A DNA stretch of 64,000 nucleotides from Kitagawia praeruptora (GCA_037693485.1 CM075344.1:77123501-77187500), one strand, 5' to 3'; counted from the first letter of the stretch, positions 45,241-58,644 are shown. Made by a program: numbers and translations. Notes: generated from the sequence alone by a model not told the origin.

Positions 45241-45826
45241 TTTAATTTATTTATCATTACTTAATTATAGATAAAATTCATTCTACTAACCCAGTTTCCA
45301 TTGTTAGGTAAAACATATTACCTTTCCTATTTTTCAATAACTAAATAATTTCTTTTTTCAGGTAAAATGCAATATCTTTTACATTTTATCTAACTAAAAT
45401 TTCCCTTTTTTTAAAAACACTACAAGCAATTTTGTTTATTAGAATAATATAATCATATTATAATTACTATTAACTAATCAATGATTTTTTTAGCCAAAAC
45501 ACATTAACTTTTCTCTTTTTTCTAACTTAAATCTCTCTTTTTTCAATTATATCACGGGAGGTTACCTTTTTCAGCCAAAACACGTTACTTTTTTTTTCTC
45601 TAACTAAAACTTTACTTTTTTCCAATTATATTACGGATGGTTCTATTCAATAAAAATAAAATAAAAAATTCATAATATTAATAATTAACCGATCACCTTT
45701 TCAGCTAAAACGTATCATCTTTTCTATTTTTTTTTATTAAATTCCATTTTTTCTAGAAATATCACGGCAACATTAATTTCTCATTTTCTAAAAATACTAC
45801 GAGTAATTTCATTTAATAAAATAACA

Positions 45827-46572
45827 TGTTAGGAATAATTCATGAGTTGTGATGTTAAAAATAGAATTTCACTTATATTTCTTGTATATCCTGATTTATA
45901 AAGGATTTAGCACTTTGTATAGGATATATGTATTAGACAGTGATTTGTAGAATTTAATTCAGGAACAGTGCATCGAGGACTACATGTCAGGAACTGGGAT
46001 CGAATCCTGATAGAGCAAGTCAAGTACCGATGGGATGGTCAGATCTTGATGCAAGATGAAATCCTGATATCAGTCGTGTTATTGATGATATCATATGGAT
46101 GCTACAGAAACTAGCAAGTGCTATAAAACAGGATCTTTGTTTGAAGAACAAGCAAAAAGATATCATGAAGGAAAGAATTTTCTATTGATGGAAACTATCA
46201 ACTGGACGGCAGAACATTGTCATGTATAGATTATCTTTCTGTTATTAGTTGATAGGAAGCATTATAAATACTCTCTCTATATCATTGTAAAAAGTGTGAA
46301 GCAATTGTGAGTTGAGCGATTGAGTTTGTGTGCGTAGCTCTGTATAAGGTTTGAATTCGAAAGTTCGAAACAAACAGAAAGAGAGATTTATTTTGTCAGC
46401 AGCTGCTAAAGGTATTTGTACACCTTTGGTAGAGTTTGTATTTCATTTATTTAATACAAAAAGAGTTTGATTTATTCGTTTGTTCTTGTTTATATAATCA
46501 AGAAAAAATAAGACACGATTATATAACTTGTATTCAACCCCCCCCCCATTCTACAAGTTATTCGAGTTAACA
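45827..46572 (+). mobile_element. Solo LTR, 746 bp, with TAACA target duplication
   Basis: TGTTAGGAAT...GAGTTAACA flanked by TAACA on both sides (45822-45826 and 46573-46577). TATAAATA lies at 46263. A run of C residues precedes the end, as in SIRE-type copia LTRs. No internal sequence is present, so it arose by LTR-LTR recombination. Confidence 0.88.
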
Positions 46573-46743
46573 TAACATAATTAAATTATAATTGCTATAA
46601 ACTAATCAATTATCTTTTTCACCTAAAACATGTTACCTTTTTAATTTTCACGTGATCTTTTCTATTTTTTTAACTAAAATATTTTTTTTTCCAATTATAT
46701 CACGGGTCGTTCTATTTAATAAAATAAAATAAAAATATTATAA

Positions 46744-48206
46744 TCTATACTATATTATAAAAAAAGAAAAATTAAAAGTTTTGGTACGGTACGGTACTTA
46801 CCTTATTTAATTATTTGACTTTATTACCCTAAATAATAACTAACAAATAATATTATAATTAATAATAACTAACTGATTACCTTTCCAACAATAAGATAAT
46901 AGCTTTTTTATACCCCTAATTAATAACGAACCAAATATCTTTTTCAGTATTTCCTTTTCTAGATTTTCTACCGCATGTATCAGAACAGATACTAAAATAA
47001 TAGACTCACTGTGACAAAAAAAATATATGATCATTCTAATTAATGAAATAAATTAGTAATATTAGAATTACTAATAACTAACTAATTATTTTTTCGAACT
47101 AAACGGTAATATCTTTCTATTTTTTCTAACTAAAATAATAACTAACCAATTACCTTTTCTAACTTTTCTAACTAAAATCTTTCTTTTCAAAAAATATGGT
47201 CATTCTAATTAATGAAACAAACTAATGATATTATAACTAATAATAACTAATTGATTACTTTTTCCAACTAAAAGGTAATATATTTTCTAATAAAGATATC
47301 TCATTTTCAAACTTGATTTTTTACTTAATTATCCTTGCTTAAATATTTGTTATTGGTGAAAACATGTATTTCTATTTTACAAAATCAAATAATGATATTA
47401 TAGTTTATAATAACTAACCAATTAACTTTTTTAGCAAAAACACATTATCTTTTTTAACTTTAATAATATTATAATTACAAGTAACTAACTGATTACCTTT
47501 TTCAGCTGAAAGACAATATACTTTCTATATTTTTTAACTAAAATATCACATTTTCTCCTAATTAATAACTAATCAGTTATCTTTTTTCAGCTATTAACTT
47601 TTCTAACTAACATATCTTCTTTTCAAAAATCCGATCATTCTAATTAATGAAATAAACTAATAATATTATAATTACTAATAACTACACGGGTCATTCTATT
47701 AATGAAATAAACTAATAAATTATAATTACTAATAACTAATTAATTACCTTATTCAGCTAAAATGTAACATCTTTTTTACATTTTCTAACTAAAATTTCTT
47801 ATTTTCAAACTTTCTTTTCTTACTTAAATTAATTATCCTTACTTAAATATTTATTATTGGTAAAAACATGTTACATTTTCTATTTTTAAATAACTATTTG
47901 ATTTCATTTTTATATTCTAAAAATACTAATAAAATAAAATAATATTATTATAATTACTAAAAAGTAATAACTAACAAATTACATTTTCAGCTAAAAGCCT
48001 AAAACACGTTACCTTTTATATTTTCTCTTACTAAAACCTCTTTTTTTCCAATAGTACCACGAATAATTGTATTCAATAAAATAATACCATAATAATTAAT
48101 AATTGACTGATTACCTTTTTCAGCTAAAACGTATTATCCTATCTATATCTTATAACTAATTTTTTCTTTTATTTAAAAATAATATGGCCAATATTTATAT
48201 AACCAT

Positions 48207-48241
<35 letters not shown>

Positions 48242-48366
48242 TTATCAAATCATATCATTTAAAAATTTAATTTACAAAATTCATATCATCAAAAAATTAT
48301 TCAAATTATTGAAAAAAATCATAAAATATTAAAGAAAATCCGTGCATCGCACGGGTTTTAAGCTAG
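46744..48366 (+). mobile_element. Helitron, non-autonomous, 1.6 kb
   Basis: Starts TCTATACTATATTATAAAA after an A and ends with hairpin CCGTGCATCGCACGG, then GTTTTAAGCTAG before a T. Both termini and the A/T insertion context fit Helitrons. It has no coding sequence and contains the same array as its surroundings. Confidence 0.7.
48211..48236. repeat. (TA) microsatellite
   Basis: Short TA run inside the Helitron, about 110 bp before its 3' hairpin. Confidence 0.9.
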
Positions 48367-48662
48367 TACTAATAAGTACCCGATTGTCTTTTTCAGCTAA
48401 AACGTATCATCTTTTCTATGTTTTCAAACTAAAATTCCTCTTTTTCTAAAAATATCACTGGTAACATTAATTTCTCCTTTTCTAAAAATATAACGAGCAA
48501 TTTTATTTAGTAAAATACATAATTAAACTATAATTACGATAGACTAATCAATTACCTTTTTCATCTAAAACATGTTACATTTTAAACTTCTCTAACTAAG
48601 TATTCTATTTTTCCAATTATATCAAGGTCATTCTATTTAATAAAATAAAGTATTAATTTTAT

Positions 48663-49173
48663 TGTTGCCCAGTGATTTACAATTGTAGAAGGGGATTGAA
48701 TAGAATTATATAAGATTTTCGACTTCTAATAACACATGTATAAATAATAACAGTTTTATTAATTACTGATGGGAAAATGTTACAAAACTCTTTTAAGAAA
48801 TACTGAGTTCTTAAGAGCTGCTAGGTTACAAGAATTCTCGTGTAAGCGATTACCATTAAGTAAAACCTAAACTGTGTTTATATACATCACACAGCTGCCC
48901 TATCAATTACAAGATATGTTAAATCAATTACTTACAACTCTTAGTACATATCTTAATTGATAGCTACGTTCCTACAAGTCAGGAACTGACTTATCAATCT
49001 ATCCTAAAAACAATGAGTAATAGATATCTCACAATCTTCAAATCCTGATCAGTCTTGTAGTTCTGATGTGTCTCCAAATCCTGACGACCACCAATACTGA
49101 TGACGTCACACATGCAATCCCGATCAGCTCCTTAGGACAGATCCTGACATACATTGAATCAGTATTTCCAACA
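48663..49173 (-). mobile_element. Solo LTR, 511 bp, with TTTAT target duplication
   Basis: TGTTGCCCAG...TTCCAACA flanked by TTTAT (48658-48662 and 49174-49178). A minus-strand TATATAAA near 48883 and the position of the CCCC-type tail (GGGG near 48689 in plus) indicate minus orientation. Copia-like in layout. Confidence 0.85.
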
Positions 49174-49289
49174 TTTATAATCACTAATAAATAATCCATT
49201 ACCTTTTTAAATTAAAACCTATCATCTTTTTTATATTTTCTAACTAAAATCCCTCCTTTCTAGAAATATCATGAAATAACATTTATATA

Positions 49290-50535
49290 ATGTGACACCC
49301 TTGTACTTTACCATATTTAAAATTTCACTATATAAGATCCTGTAATTCAGTTTACAAATTAACTTAAAATATCCACTACTTACAGTAAAATATATCGTAT
49401 AAAATCTTTTTAGCGGAAGACAAACTAAAATACATCTATATAGCGTCTATATATATGCACATGTTGAGGAGGAGGGAGTCTAGAGCACCAGCTGGCCGAC
49501 TGCAACTTATCCTGGAAAACATGAATGATTTTAATGAGTCGTAACTCAGTGAACATAAATCATCATAGATTATATTCTAACATGTAACACCCATATGTAA
49601 GAACAATAAAGTACTTGTGCCATGTTTATGTATGCATATGCCTCTGTATTCCATTTTGTTTGTTATGACCACTCATATCCTGTATCGTCCCGGGATTCCA
49701 AGTGTTTAACCCGAAGGTTTCCAAGTGTATGACCCATCCGAAGGTTTCCAAGTGTATTTGCGAGTACAGGGATATGAAGGTCACAGCGCCTTTAATTTAC
49801 TCTGATGAAATGAATGATATGCAAACAATGCATGAAAAAAATTTACCTCTTTCTTCCTGTATCCATGTATACATTTATACACATGTAACCTTTTTCAGTA
49901 TAATCAGTCACATACTGCTCCTCATAATATCATTTCCATATCGATCACATAAATGTAGTTAAAACATAAAAAAGGAATGCAATCATCTTATTCAAGTAAT
50001 CACATCAAGTCACGTATTATAACACGAACATATAGCACACACATAAAAGCAAGTCTCCGATTTATACTCACCTTGGCCTTTGCAAATGATGTTTACATGA
50101 TTATTACCACATGTCTACTTTACTCGAACCTTTCTAAACCTTTAAGATCCTTGCTCACAACTAGCTTCTCTACTCTGGAAAGTATCAAAATCAGATTTCC
50201 CCCAAACTTGAATCCAAACCCTATCTTCTTGATTAATCCACCAAAACTATTATCCAAGCTTGCAATTCGATACATACTAATTAATCATGAATTTCCATTG
50301 ATTTTAGATATGAACACTCAAGCAAAATGATGTAGATAAAGATTTTCACTCCTCTTTTCTTCCTAAGTCGTATATCAATGTAAAGAATGGAGGAGAAATG
50401 AGTTTATAGTCTTTTTTATAATTGGTTTAACTACCAATTTACTATTATGTCCTTTATTACTAATTAATCATTTTATTATACTTAATCTACTTCAATTGAT
50501 GTAGTTATTTATTAATTAACTAACTAATCCATTAA
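49290..50535. other. Unassigned interval, perhaps LTR-derived
   Basis: Begins with TGTGACACCCTTGTACTTTA, which resembles the start of some gypsy LTRs, but no partner end was found. At 49698-49760 three near-copies of CCGAAGGTTTCCAAGTGTAT stand in tandem. Reading frames here show no motif. Confidence 0.35.
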
Positions 50536-51399
50536 TACCTTATATATAATAAGCATAAGGGAGATCTTATCCAAATTTTTTGTCGTCGTCGCTGTACTAC
50601 CAAAAGCATATGTTCCGTTGGATTAAAAAATTGGATTAAAAGTCATCCGTTGGATTATAAATTATATCCTTATATATTTATTTATAATTTTCACTTTGTT
50701 AATTTACTATAATACCCTATCTTCATCGATTTGTTTTTTTCTTCATCATTAGAACTAAATTTAATTTAAAAATATCTTTAATTTAGTAAACAAATAAAAT
50801 ATGTATAAACAAATAAAATCAATTACAAATAAACAAATAAAAAAGATGTCTACAATGAATTGGAAAAAAATCCTAACACAATAATAATTACATTATTCTA
50901 TCAAAAATCTATAAATACAAGGGGAAAAAAATTCTAATACAATTATAATTACATTATTCTATCAAAAATCTATATATGAACTAAAGGCGAAGAATTTATA
51001 TGTTTGTCTACCTGGAAACATTCTGCGAGGGCTCACCATCCTGAAGGCGGTAACATCATTTTAAGAAGCCATGGAAGAGAAACATACATTATGCCAATAG
51101 ATTCGGAGGATGTGCACTGTTCTTTTGTTGATGATATGTGTATATCATATTAAAAAGGAAATTATAATCTAAAAAGGATATAATTTAGCAAAGTCGTATT
51201 AGAATTGAATTTTAAAAAAAAATATAATATGAAAAGGATATAATTAAATTGTATTTATTTTATTTAATTAATATGAAAGTTTTAATTGGAAAATAATTTT
51301 TAAATTATCACTAAATTAAATATTATTTTGTTAATTTCGTGCGTGCTATAAAATTGTCAAAATCAAATTTTAATAATTCAAGATAGAGCAAAAATTATA
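50536..51399. repeat. Truncated Helitron-like copy
   Basis: TTATATATAATAAGCATAAG, then GATCTTATCCAAATTTTT matches TATATATAATAATTGTAAAA, then GATATCTTATCCAAAATTTT near 51812, and the segment TCAAATTTTAATAATTCAAG near 51361 matches 52461. It looks like a second copy of the unit that ends at 52639, cut at its 3' side. Confidence 0.4.
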
Positions 51400-52639
51400 T
51401 CCTATTATATAATAAGAGTAAGAGAAATAATAATAGGTATTACCGTAGGTCAGAACTATAGTAGAAGAGTATTTATTGACCTGCCTCCTATTCCCACCAG
51501 TAATCCAATACAGTATGTAATATTAATGTATAATCTCTCGCTTAATTATGAGAAAATTATTATAATATTAAAGTATTTAACTCCAGCTTTAATTAATATG
51601 TTCCATGTTCGTAGATGTGATCTTTTGGGGTTTTGAGTACGCCTAAAAGATACAGTAGGAAACTATGAAGCTTTTAGCACACCATAATTAATATTTTTTA
51701 AAATATTTTAATTCATCAAATTTAATTAGTATTTTAATAAACAATTTTATAAGTATTAAATTCTTCTAGATTATCTCAAATCTGTATGATTTTCAATATT
51801 TTAATTAAAAAATTTATATATAATAATTGTAAAAGATATCTTATCCAAAATTTTGATACAATGATAATTTGTCATTGCCAAAAACAATCTCAACCGTTGG
51901 ATATAAATTTTTTTAAATAGACGATCAAAATTATACTATATAAAAAATAATTATTGTATAAAAAGATTATAAGTTAAAAGAAGTTATATTAGACCTGGAT
52001 TTTAAAAAAGGCTAAAATAAAAAAAGTTATAACTTAATAAGGAGACCAATTTAATTATTATGTAAATAACATTAAATTTCTATTATATACCAAAATAAAA
52101 AAGATCGTTAGGTCTTAAAATCAAAAGATGGAAATCGTTATTTTCTAATATTAAAACCTGTATTTGGTTGTTAGTAGAAGTATATTCAATACTGAAAATG
52201 ATTTTGATAAATTCAACCAAATATAAGTAAATTTCTAAATCGAATAGAATTTTCAACGCAAAAAATCGTCAAATTCTTTTAAGGCCTAATAGAATTTGGT
52301 TGAATATTCAACAAAATTTTCAATAGAATTTTCAACGCAAAAAATCGAATAAATTCAACCTGTGTTTGATTCTGCGTTGATTTGATTTGAAAATAATAAT
52401 TAAACCATCAATGAATTAAACATTATTTTTGTTAATTTCACATGGATTGTAAAATCGTTCAAATCAAATTTTAAGAATTTAAGATAGAATACAAATATTA
52501 AATCGAACGTATAAAATCTTATATATATCAATTTTTAACAAAAAATTGATATGTAAATTAATAACATATAAAATTTAAAATTTTAATATAATTATAGATA
52601 TTAAAAGAGGAGCCATGCATTGCACGGGTTATAAGCTAG
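51400..52639 (+). mobile_element. Probable non-autonomous Helitron, 1.24 kb
   Basis: TCCTATTATATAATAAGAGT after an A is a plausible 5' end. The 3' end has CATGCATTGCACGGG, then TTATAAGCTAG followed by T. No coding sequence. The 5' end could instead lie near 51806. Confidence 0.5.
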
Positions 52640-52883
52640 TAACTTTAATAAAACAAAATTTATCCAAATTCTTAATCTCATATTCTTATTCTTTTTTTTA
52701 TTAATCCCAATTATCCATTTTGGGATCGGTATCTCTAAAAATAAGTAATTCTTCCTTGAAGTCCATAACAGAATTCAAAACATAAATTAAAAATAAAGGC
52801 ATTCTTTATGCAACAATGAAATGCAAAACTTTTTCCGAACATATGATAAATGCATTTCATGTATTTTCCGGGCAAGGATGTTA

Positions 52884-53024
52884 CATATAATTATTTTCAA
52901 ATCATCTTATTTAAAAATTTCAGGCTCCAAAATTAATGTTTTAAAAAAAATGATTCAAATTATTGAAAAAATTTCATATAATATTAATAATAATAATTCG
53001 TGCATCACACGGGTTTTAAGCTAG
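52884..53024 (+). mobile_element. Helitron 3' end, same family as the one at 48366
   Basis: CGTGCATCACACGGGTTTTA followed by AGCTAG matches the end at 48366, and the preceding 110 bp are also similar (TTCAAATCAT, AAAAATTT, ATTCAAATTATTGAAAAA). The matching 5' end is not assigned. Confidence 0.6.
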
Positions 53025-53039
53025 CAATCCTTAAAAACA

Positions 53040-53640
53040 AATCCAATGATGTGTTATATTTGATCCTACATCTACATTGTAGCACCAAAACTAAAATTTT
53101 AAATTTTAATAATGTACCAAATCTTGTTTTAAAATAAAATAATGCTACATTTTGTGTTATAAATAGAATAAAGTGTAGATGAAATTATATTTGTCAATTT
53201 ATCACAAAGTGAATAAAATGAGAAAATAGATAAATGAGATAATTGAAAATATGGGTTAGTTGAAAGTTAATTAAATTTGTATTTAAAAATGTGGAGTATT
53301 TGAAAATTGGTTAAATTCAAAATAAAATTGAGAAAAATACATTAATAAAAAAACTTTTTAATATTAAAATATAACAATAGTTTCATTTATTTTAAGATAA
53401 CCTTTGGACATGGATATGCTCTTTCTAACTAAGAGTCCAGGACTGCCTATTGCCTATGAAGCCCACAGCCCAATATGCGAAACATTCATAAACATTTCTT
53501 TTCATAGTAAAATCCGATACAAGTCCTGAGTCCTGACTTGGGGGCCGTGGCCCAGACCTGATTCTACATTTAAATTACATTTTACTTTCTTTTTAAAATG
53601 CTAAATTATGATCCCAAGCATAACCTTTGTGTTTACTAAA
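53040..53640. other. AT-rich interval without recognised feature
   Basis: No ORF or repeat of note. A GC-richer patch near 53440-53560 has no identifiable origin. Confidence 0.35.
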
Positions 53641-53649
53641 AAAAAACTG

Positions 53650-54320
53650 TTGGTGCACTTTGGAGGATCGGATATTCAATTCGATATGATCCAGTCCGAG
53701 CCTTAATAAATGGAAATGGATTGCATAAAAAAATTCGATTCAATAGTAATCCAATCTGATATTTTGTATACACCATTATTTCATTAGATTCAAAAACGAA
53801 TGAATATGTGACTTCGAAATTAGTTCCAAACATACTTTTAGAAAAAAATTCCACAATTCACCAAATTTTCATTTCTAGTAATGAAATTTAAAAGTTCTCT
53901 AATTTTCTAAACATGATATATGATAATTTATTAATATTTATTTATTTGATTGTTAAACTTATGTTAATAGTTATAATATATATACAAATTCAATATACTT
54001 AAATTCAAATTTTATTATTAAATCTAAAATATTATATTTTGTGAATTCTTTTTGCTATTATAATTATATTTTGGTTTAATTTTATTTATATTTCACTATA
54101 TGTTGCAATAATACTTTTAGATTTTATTAATTTAAATTTAGATGGATTCGGAGTTCCGATCCGATAATACAAAATTCTAACAAATTGGATATGGACCATG
54201 CTATTAACAATCCGATAACGATTTGATCCAATCCGAACGGTCAAATTTAAAGAAATTTGAATATAAATTTAATCGAATCTGTTCTAAACCCAAGTTAACA
54301 AACCTATTTGGACAACCTTG
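53650..54320. repeat. Degenerate TIR element with GGATCGGAT/ATCCGATCC motifs
   Basis: GGATCGGATATTCAATTCG and ATCCAGTCCGAG at the left, and ATCCGATAACGATTTGATCC and AATCCGAACGG at the right, around an AT-rich centre. The layout resembles the TTCGGT element at 38221. Ends are not sharp. Confidence 0.4.
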
Positions 54321-55670
54321 GACCGTTTAGCTTAAGAATGCTAGTACTCGTACGTCAAAATATGTTGCTACATATATTTAGTTACTCCTATTATTTTACC
54401 GCTGTTGAATTATACTGGTAGAATAAAATTCAGTGAATGGTACTAGTAGTATTAGCTGGGCCCTGGAGAATAAAGGTAGTGGTGCATTTCACATCGGACA
54501 TTTGTTCCGTTTTTCAGTAATGCTGCTTCTTCTAAAGGCTCAATCATGACTATAAAGTTGCTTCGGTTTTTTTGTGGATTCTACTTTCAAAGAAGGGTCG
54601 GTTTAAATATAAAAATGGAGTGCACTTTTCCTCTTTTCTGTAAATGCTCCCATTTTATCAGTTAATCATATTATAGTCTTCATAGCCCATAGGGTAGCTT
54701 AGTTAGGGGAGAAATTTTTAGATATAAATTTCATTTCTAACTCGCATATTAAATTTTTGTGACACTGTCCAAAAGCAGGAGAAAAGCCAAGCCAAAGAAC
54801 TTGTTTCCCCTAAATTTCTTGAGTATCCTTAAAAATGAAAAAACAAACAATGTATTAAACAAAATAGAAGAATATATTTTAATTGTTATAATAAACTTGG
54901 GCCACGATATGTTGGGTATACTGGCCGGGTCTGCTAACAATATAGGCACTAACAAGTCACAGTTGTTACAATGATTTAATAAGACAAAATGCAGGCCCAC
55001 AGTGTTGGATCCAGGTTTCCTGAATGAAGTTTGACATTGAAATTGCCCTCTCTTCCTCCCAACATGATTTTTTTCCCCACAAACTTTGCTATTCAAAATT
55101 GATAAACACATTTCTTATCTCTTAGAAAAAGTTTAATTTAGTGTCGTATGAAGTGCAAAACTATGATAATAGAATTCAGTTATGATTTTGAGTAGAAAAA
55201 TATACATGTTGACTTGACAATTGTTTGTGGAGTTGCTTTTCAGTTATGTAAAGAATGTGTAGAATTATGGGGTGTAAACGAATTCACGTAACGAAAATCA
55301 AAATTCTAATTCATATGTTAACATTTGTCCATTATTTTAGATTTTAATCTCTTTCTTTTAACTAAAAATTACAGTTTTTATACATTACTTGAAGAATTAT
55401 GAATATCTTGCATTCTAGTTTTATCTTCGATTACATAATTTCTTTTTTATCATAATTCATAATTAAAAATAGTGTACGTCCTTATTATTTTAAACAAAAT
55501 AAAATAAATAAATCTTGTATAATTATGTAGTTGTACGGAATCGAATCTAAATTTAGTAATAACCAAATTTGGTAATTTGGTACTGTTGTATATCATTAAA
55601 ATATGGTTTTATACATTAATAAACAATATAGATGCGATCTAGTTATTGCATCCTTAAATTCGTTAACTTC
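54321..55670. other. Intergenic interval without a supported gene
   Basis: Mixed composition. The longest frame (55111-54749, minus) has no motif and overlaps an opposite frame. I see no splice-linked exons. Low-copy intergenic DNA is likely. Confidence 0.35.
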
Positions 55671-55678
55671 TTTTTGAA

Positions 55679-56264
55679 CAGGGGCGAAGCTTCATAGGGG
55701 CCAGAAGGGGCCATGGCCCCCCCTAGGGTTGTCGTAATACTAGTAATGTATATTAAAATTTTATATAAATTTGTATTTGTACTTATATATTAATTTTAAA
55801 AAAATAATTTAAAAATAGAAGTAAATAAAAATAAACTAGATTACAAATTACAAATTTTGAATTTACTAGATTGTCTAGTATTTTTGAGTTGTGCAGTCAA
55901 GAAAGTTGGATATTTTTCTATTTGTTTATAGATTAATTAATTTGGTGTTGGTTTTACCTATTTCAACGGTTACTAGCGAGCACACTTTTTCTTCAATGAA
56001 TATCATCAAAACAAAGCTCCGGAACAAGATGAGTGATGGATTTCTCGATCATTGTATGCTTATCTGTATCTAAAGGGAAATTGTCAAAACGTTTAGTACT
56101 AACTCAATAATTATAGACGGGTTTCGTGATTTGAAGGAACGTAGAGCGCTACTATAAATGTTTGACTAGTAATTTTGTGTATTTATTTTATTGTATACTT
56201 TATTGTGTTGATGGGAAAAAAAAAAATTTGGCCCCCCTTGTGAGCGTTTGCTGGCTTCGCCCCT
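55679..56264 (+). mobile_element. Small hAT element with 8-bp target duplication
   Basis: CAGGGGCGAAGC...GCTTCGCCCCT, flanked by TTTTTGAA at 55671-55678 and 56265-56272. Subterminal GGCCCCCCCT/GGGGGGCC patches also mirror each other. Eight-base duplications and CAGGGGC ends are hAT hallmarks. The 586-bp element is an internally deleted copy. Confidence 0.88.
55891..56155 (+). pseudogene. hAT transposase C-terminal (dimerisation) fragment
   Basis: The frame gives VLPISTVTSEHTFSSMNIIK, then KLRNKMSDGFLDHCMLICI and a stop at 56073. In the continuing frame SIIIDGFRDLKERRALL follows after further stops. This is the conserved hAT-family dimerisation region (LPVSTA..ER.FS..K.IK..LRN.M). The rest of the transposase is absent. 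Confidence 0.82.
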
Positions 56265-56584
56265 TTTTTGAATATGATCCAGCGTTAGAATTTTGTATAA
56301 ACTATTCTATATTCGATTCATTACGATTTCGGATAAACAAAATGAAGATTCGAGTTCACCATAATGTTTTAAAAACAAAATAAATTAAATTCAAAAACTG
56401 TTTGAATAACTATGTTTAATTATCTTCGGAACACACGGATAACTTAAGGTAAATTAAGAAGATAATTCACTAAAATATCATCCAATGAAAGGATTGGCTA
56501 TTTTTTTATGATAAGGAAACAATGTTTCTCAACAATCAAGACTACACATTGAAGTGCATTTCGGCTTACAGATGTTCATAAAGA

Positions 56585-57436
56585 CTGAAGCCCGAAATTC
56601 GGTCCGATTCAAAAAAAACCCGAAAAGCTTGGCCCGGTTTGGTCCAGCCTGAGTGCCTAAGATGGGTCTTCTATTTTTCATCAAGCCCAGCCCGGCCCGG
56701 CCCGAAGACCGAAAAGCCCGGTTAAAAGCACGGGCTTTTAAAAAATCCGGATAAAGTCCGGGCTTTTAAAAAGCTCGGTTCGACCTGGATAAAAGCCGGG
56801 GCTTTTTAAGATATCCGAATAAAAATTTGATTTTTTATAGATAAAATCTAAAATTATATAATATTTTTAACTAATTCCAAGAATATTAAACTTAAAAATA
56901 GAGGGATGTGATTGATCATGATACTAGGAAGAATCAACAATATACAAGACAAATTCTTCTTTAAAGAAAACTAATTGAGTGTAGAGGATGTGCTTCTCGA
57001 AATGGTCATATGCGAGAAGATTTATATGGCTAATGGTCGCCTTAAGTTATAACGCAGATTATGAGCAAAAATTTCTTGAGTTGCAGTGATGTTTTATGAT
57101 AATACAAGTATCATGCTAGTAATTTTTTAGTATTAGATTTCGTGGTGTCTCTTTTTATGTATTATAGATTATAGAAGTTTAAGGGCGTAAATCTTTAGAG
57201 ATTGTTTTTTTTGTAAAATTTTCTTTTTTTGTATATTAATATATTAGCTTTGCAAAAAAAAGACAAAAATTACATATATATAAATTAAAAAAAACCCGAA
57301 AAAAGTCCGGTCTGGCCCGAGTACCTAAAACGGGCCTCATATTTTAGAGAAAGCACGGCCCGACCCGGCCCGATTTTCTAAAAAACCCGGCCCGGCCCGA
57401 TTGTTAAAAAGCCCGGATAAAACCCGGCCCAAAGGA
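56585..57436. repeat. CCCGGCCCG-rich TIR-like element
   Basis: Clusters of CCCGGCCCGGCCCG, AAAGCCCGG and GGGCTTTT at 56585-56800 and again at 57290-57436, around an AT-rich core. A common type of plant hAT-like repeat. I could not define its exact ends. Confidence 0.55.
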
Positions 57437-57605
57437 CTTTTTGTGTATCTCTTATTCGACTAGTACGTCTCAATAATTTCAAAAATTAGAATTGACCTTT
57501 AACTCCCTCGTTATTTTTTAGGGTCCTCAACTAAATTCCAAAGTGAGGCGAAACGATTTACAATAACATAAAATTTTAATTATGATGGTGTAAAGTTAAA
57601 ATAAA

Positions 57606-58644
57606 GGGAAAATTAATTCCTTAGTCCCTAAATTTTGGGCCGTTTTTGGTCTAGGTCCCTAAACTAAAAAAGTCAAACTTTCGATCCCTTAACTTTCAAT
57701 TTTTCTGATTAAGGTCTCTCCGTCCAAATAAGGCTAACGCCGTTAGTGGATAAAATTCGAAAAAAAATAAATAAAAATTCAGAAATATTTAATAAAATTC
57801 AGAAAAATTTGAAAAAAAAATGAAAAATTCAGAAATATTTCATAAAATTTCAGAAAAATTATATGAATTAAAGTAAAGAATTCTGAAAAATTATAAAATT
57901 AAAATTATATGAAATTTTCAGAAAATTTTTGTAAAAAAAAATGAGTATTTTCGAATGATTAACACCTAATTAAATTTAAAAATGAACATACCCATTCAAT
58001 TTATATGCGTATAAATCGATACATGCGAACAAATATGTTAAGATATCACATTTTTACTTAACATATTTGTAAAAATTCACTTTTGAAAAATTTAAAAATT
58101 CACTTTAAATTTATATGCGAACAAAAAGTGAATTCAGAAAAATTTCAGAATTTAAGAAAAAATTTGAAAAAAATTTTAAAATTCACTTTTGATTCAAAAA
58201 AATGTGATATGTTAACATATTTGTTCGCATGTATCGATTTATACGCATATAAATTGAATGGGTATGTTCATTTTTAAATTTAATTAAATTTTAATCATTC
58301 GAAAATATTCATTTTTTTTACAAAATTTTTCTGAAAATTTCATATAATTTTAATTTTATAATTTTTCAAAATTCTTTACTTTAATTCATATAATTTTTCT
58401 GAAATTTTATGAAATATTTCTGAATTTTTTAAAAAAAAAATGGAATTTTTCTGAATTTTATGAAATATTTCTGATTTTTTAATTTTTTTTCGAATTTTAT
58501 CCACTAACGGCGTTAGCCTTATTTGGACGGAGGGACCTTAATCAGAAAAATTGAAAGTTAAGGGATCGAAAGATTGACTTTTTTAGTTTAGGGACCTAGA
58601 CCAAAAACGACCCAAAGTTTAGGGACGAAAGAATTAATTTTCCC
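57606..58644. mobile_element. Foldback element, 1039 bp, with 9-bp target duplication
   Basis: Almost a full-length inverted repeat around about 58125, with arms of roughly 450-500 bp. Left start GGGAAAATTAATTCCTTAGT pairs with right end AATTAATTTTCCC. CACTAACGGCGTTAGCCTTA is in both arms, as is TTCAATTTATATGCGTATAA. TAAAATAAA flanks both sides (57597-57605 and 58645-58653). Nine bases and very long TIRs suggest a Mutator-type foldback element. No coding sequence. Transcripts would form a long hairpin. Confidence 0.9.

Larger units (their letters stand above)
45240..48670. repeat. Long degenerate tandem array with TTACCTTTTTCAGCTAAAA units
   Basis: Units of about 100-190 bp built from AACTAACTGATTACCTTTTT, CAGCTAAAACGT, ATCTTTTCTATTTTTT, AACTAAAATTTC, AATATCACGGGTCATTCTAT and TTAATAAAATAAA repeat some twenty times, and the pattern resumes after the solo LTR at 49173. 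The array is split by a solo LTR (45827-46572) and a Helitron-like unit (46744-48366) that carries the same repeat. Non-coding. Confidence 0.7.

Noticed and set aside
54749..55111. 120-codon minus-strand frame with a hydrophobic segment
   Set aside because: No recognisable motif, overlapping opposite frame, AT-rich codons; not supported as a gene.
58083..58277. Short frame at the centre of the foldback element
   Set aside because: Low-complexity sequence from the inverted-repeat loop.
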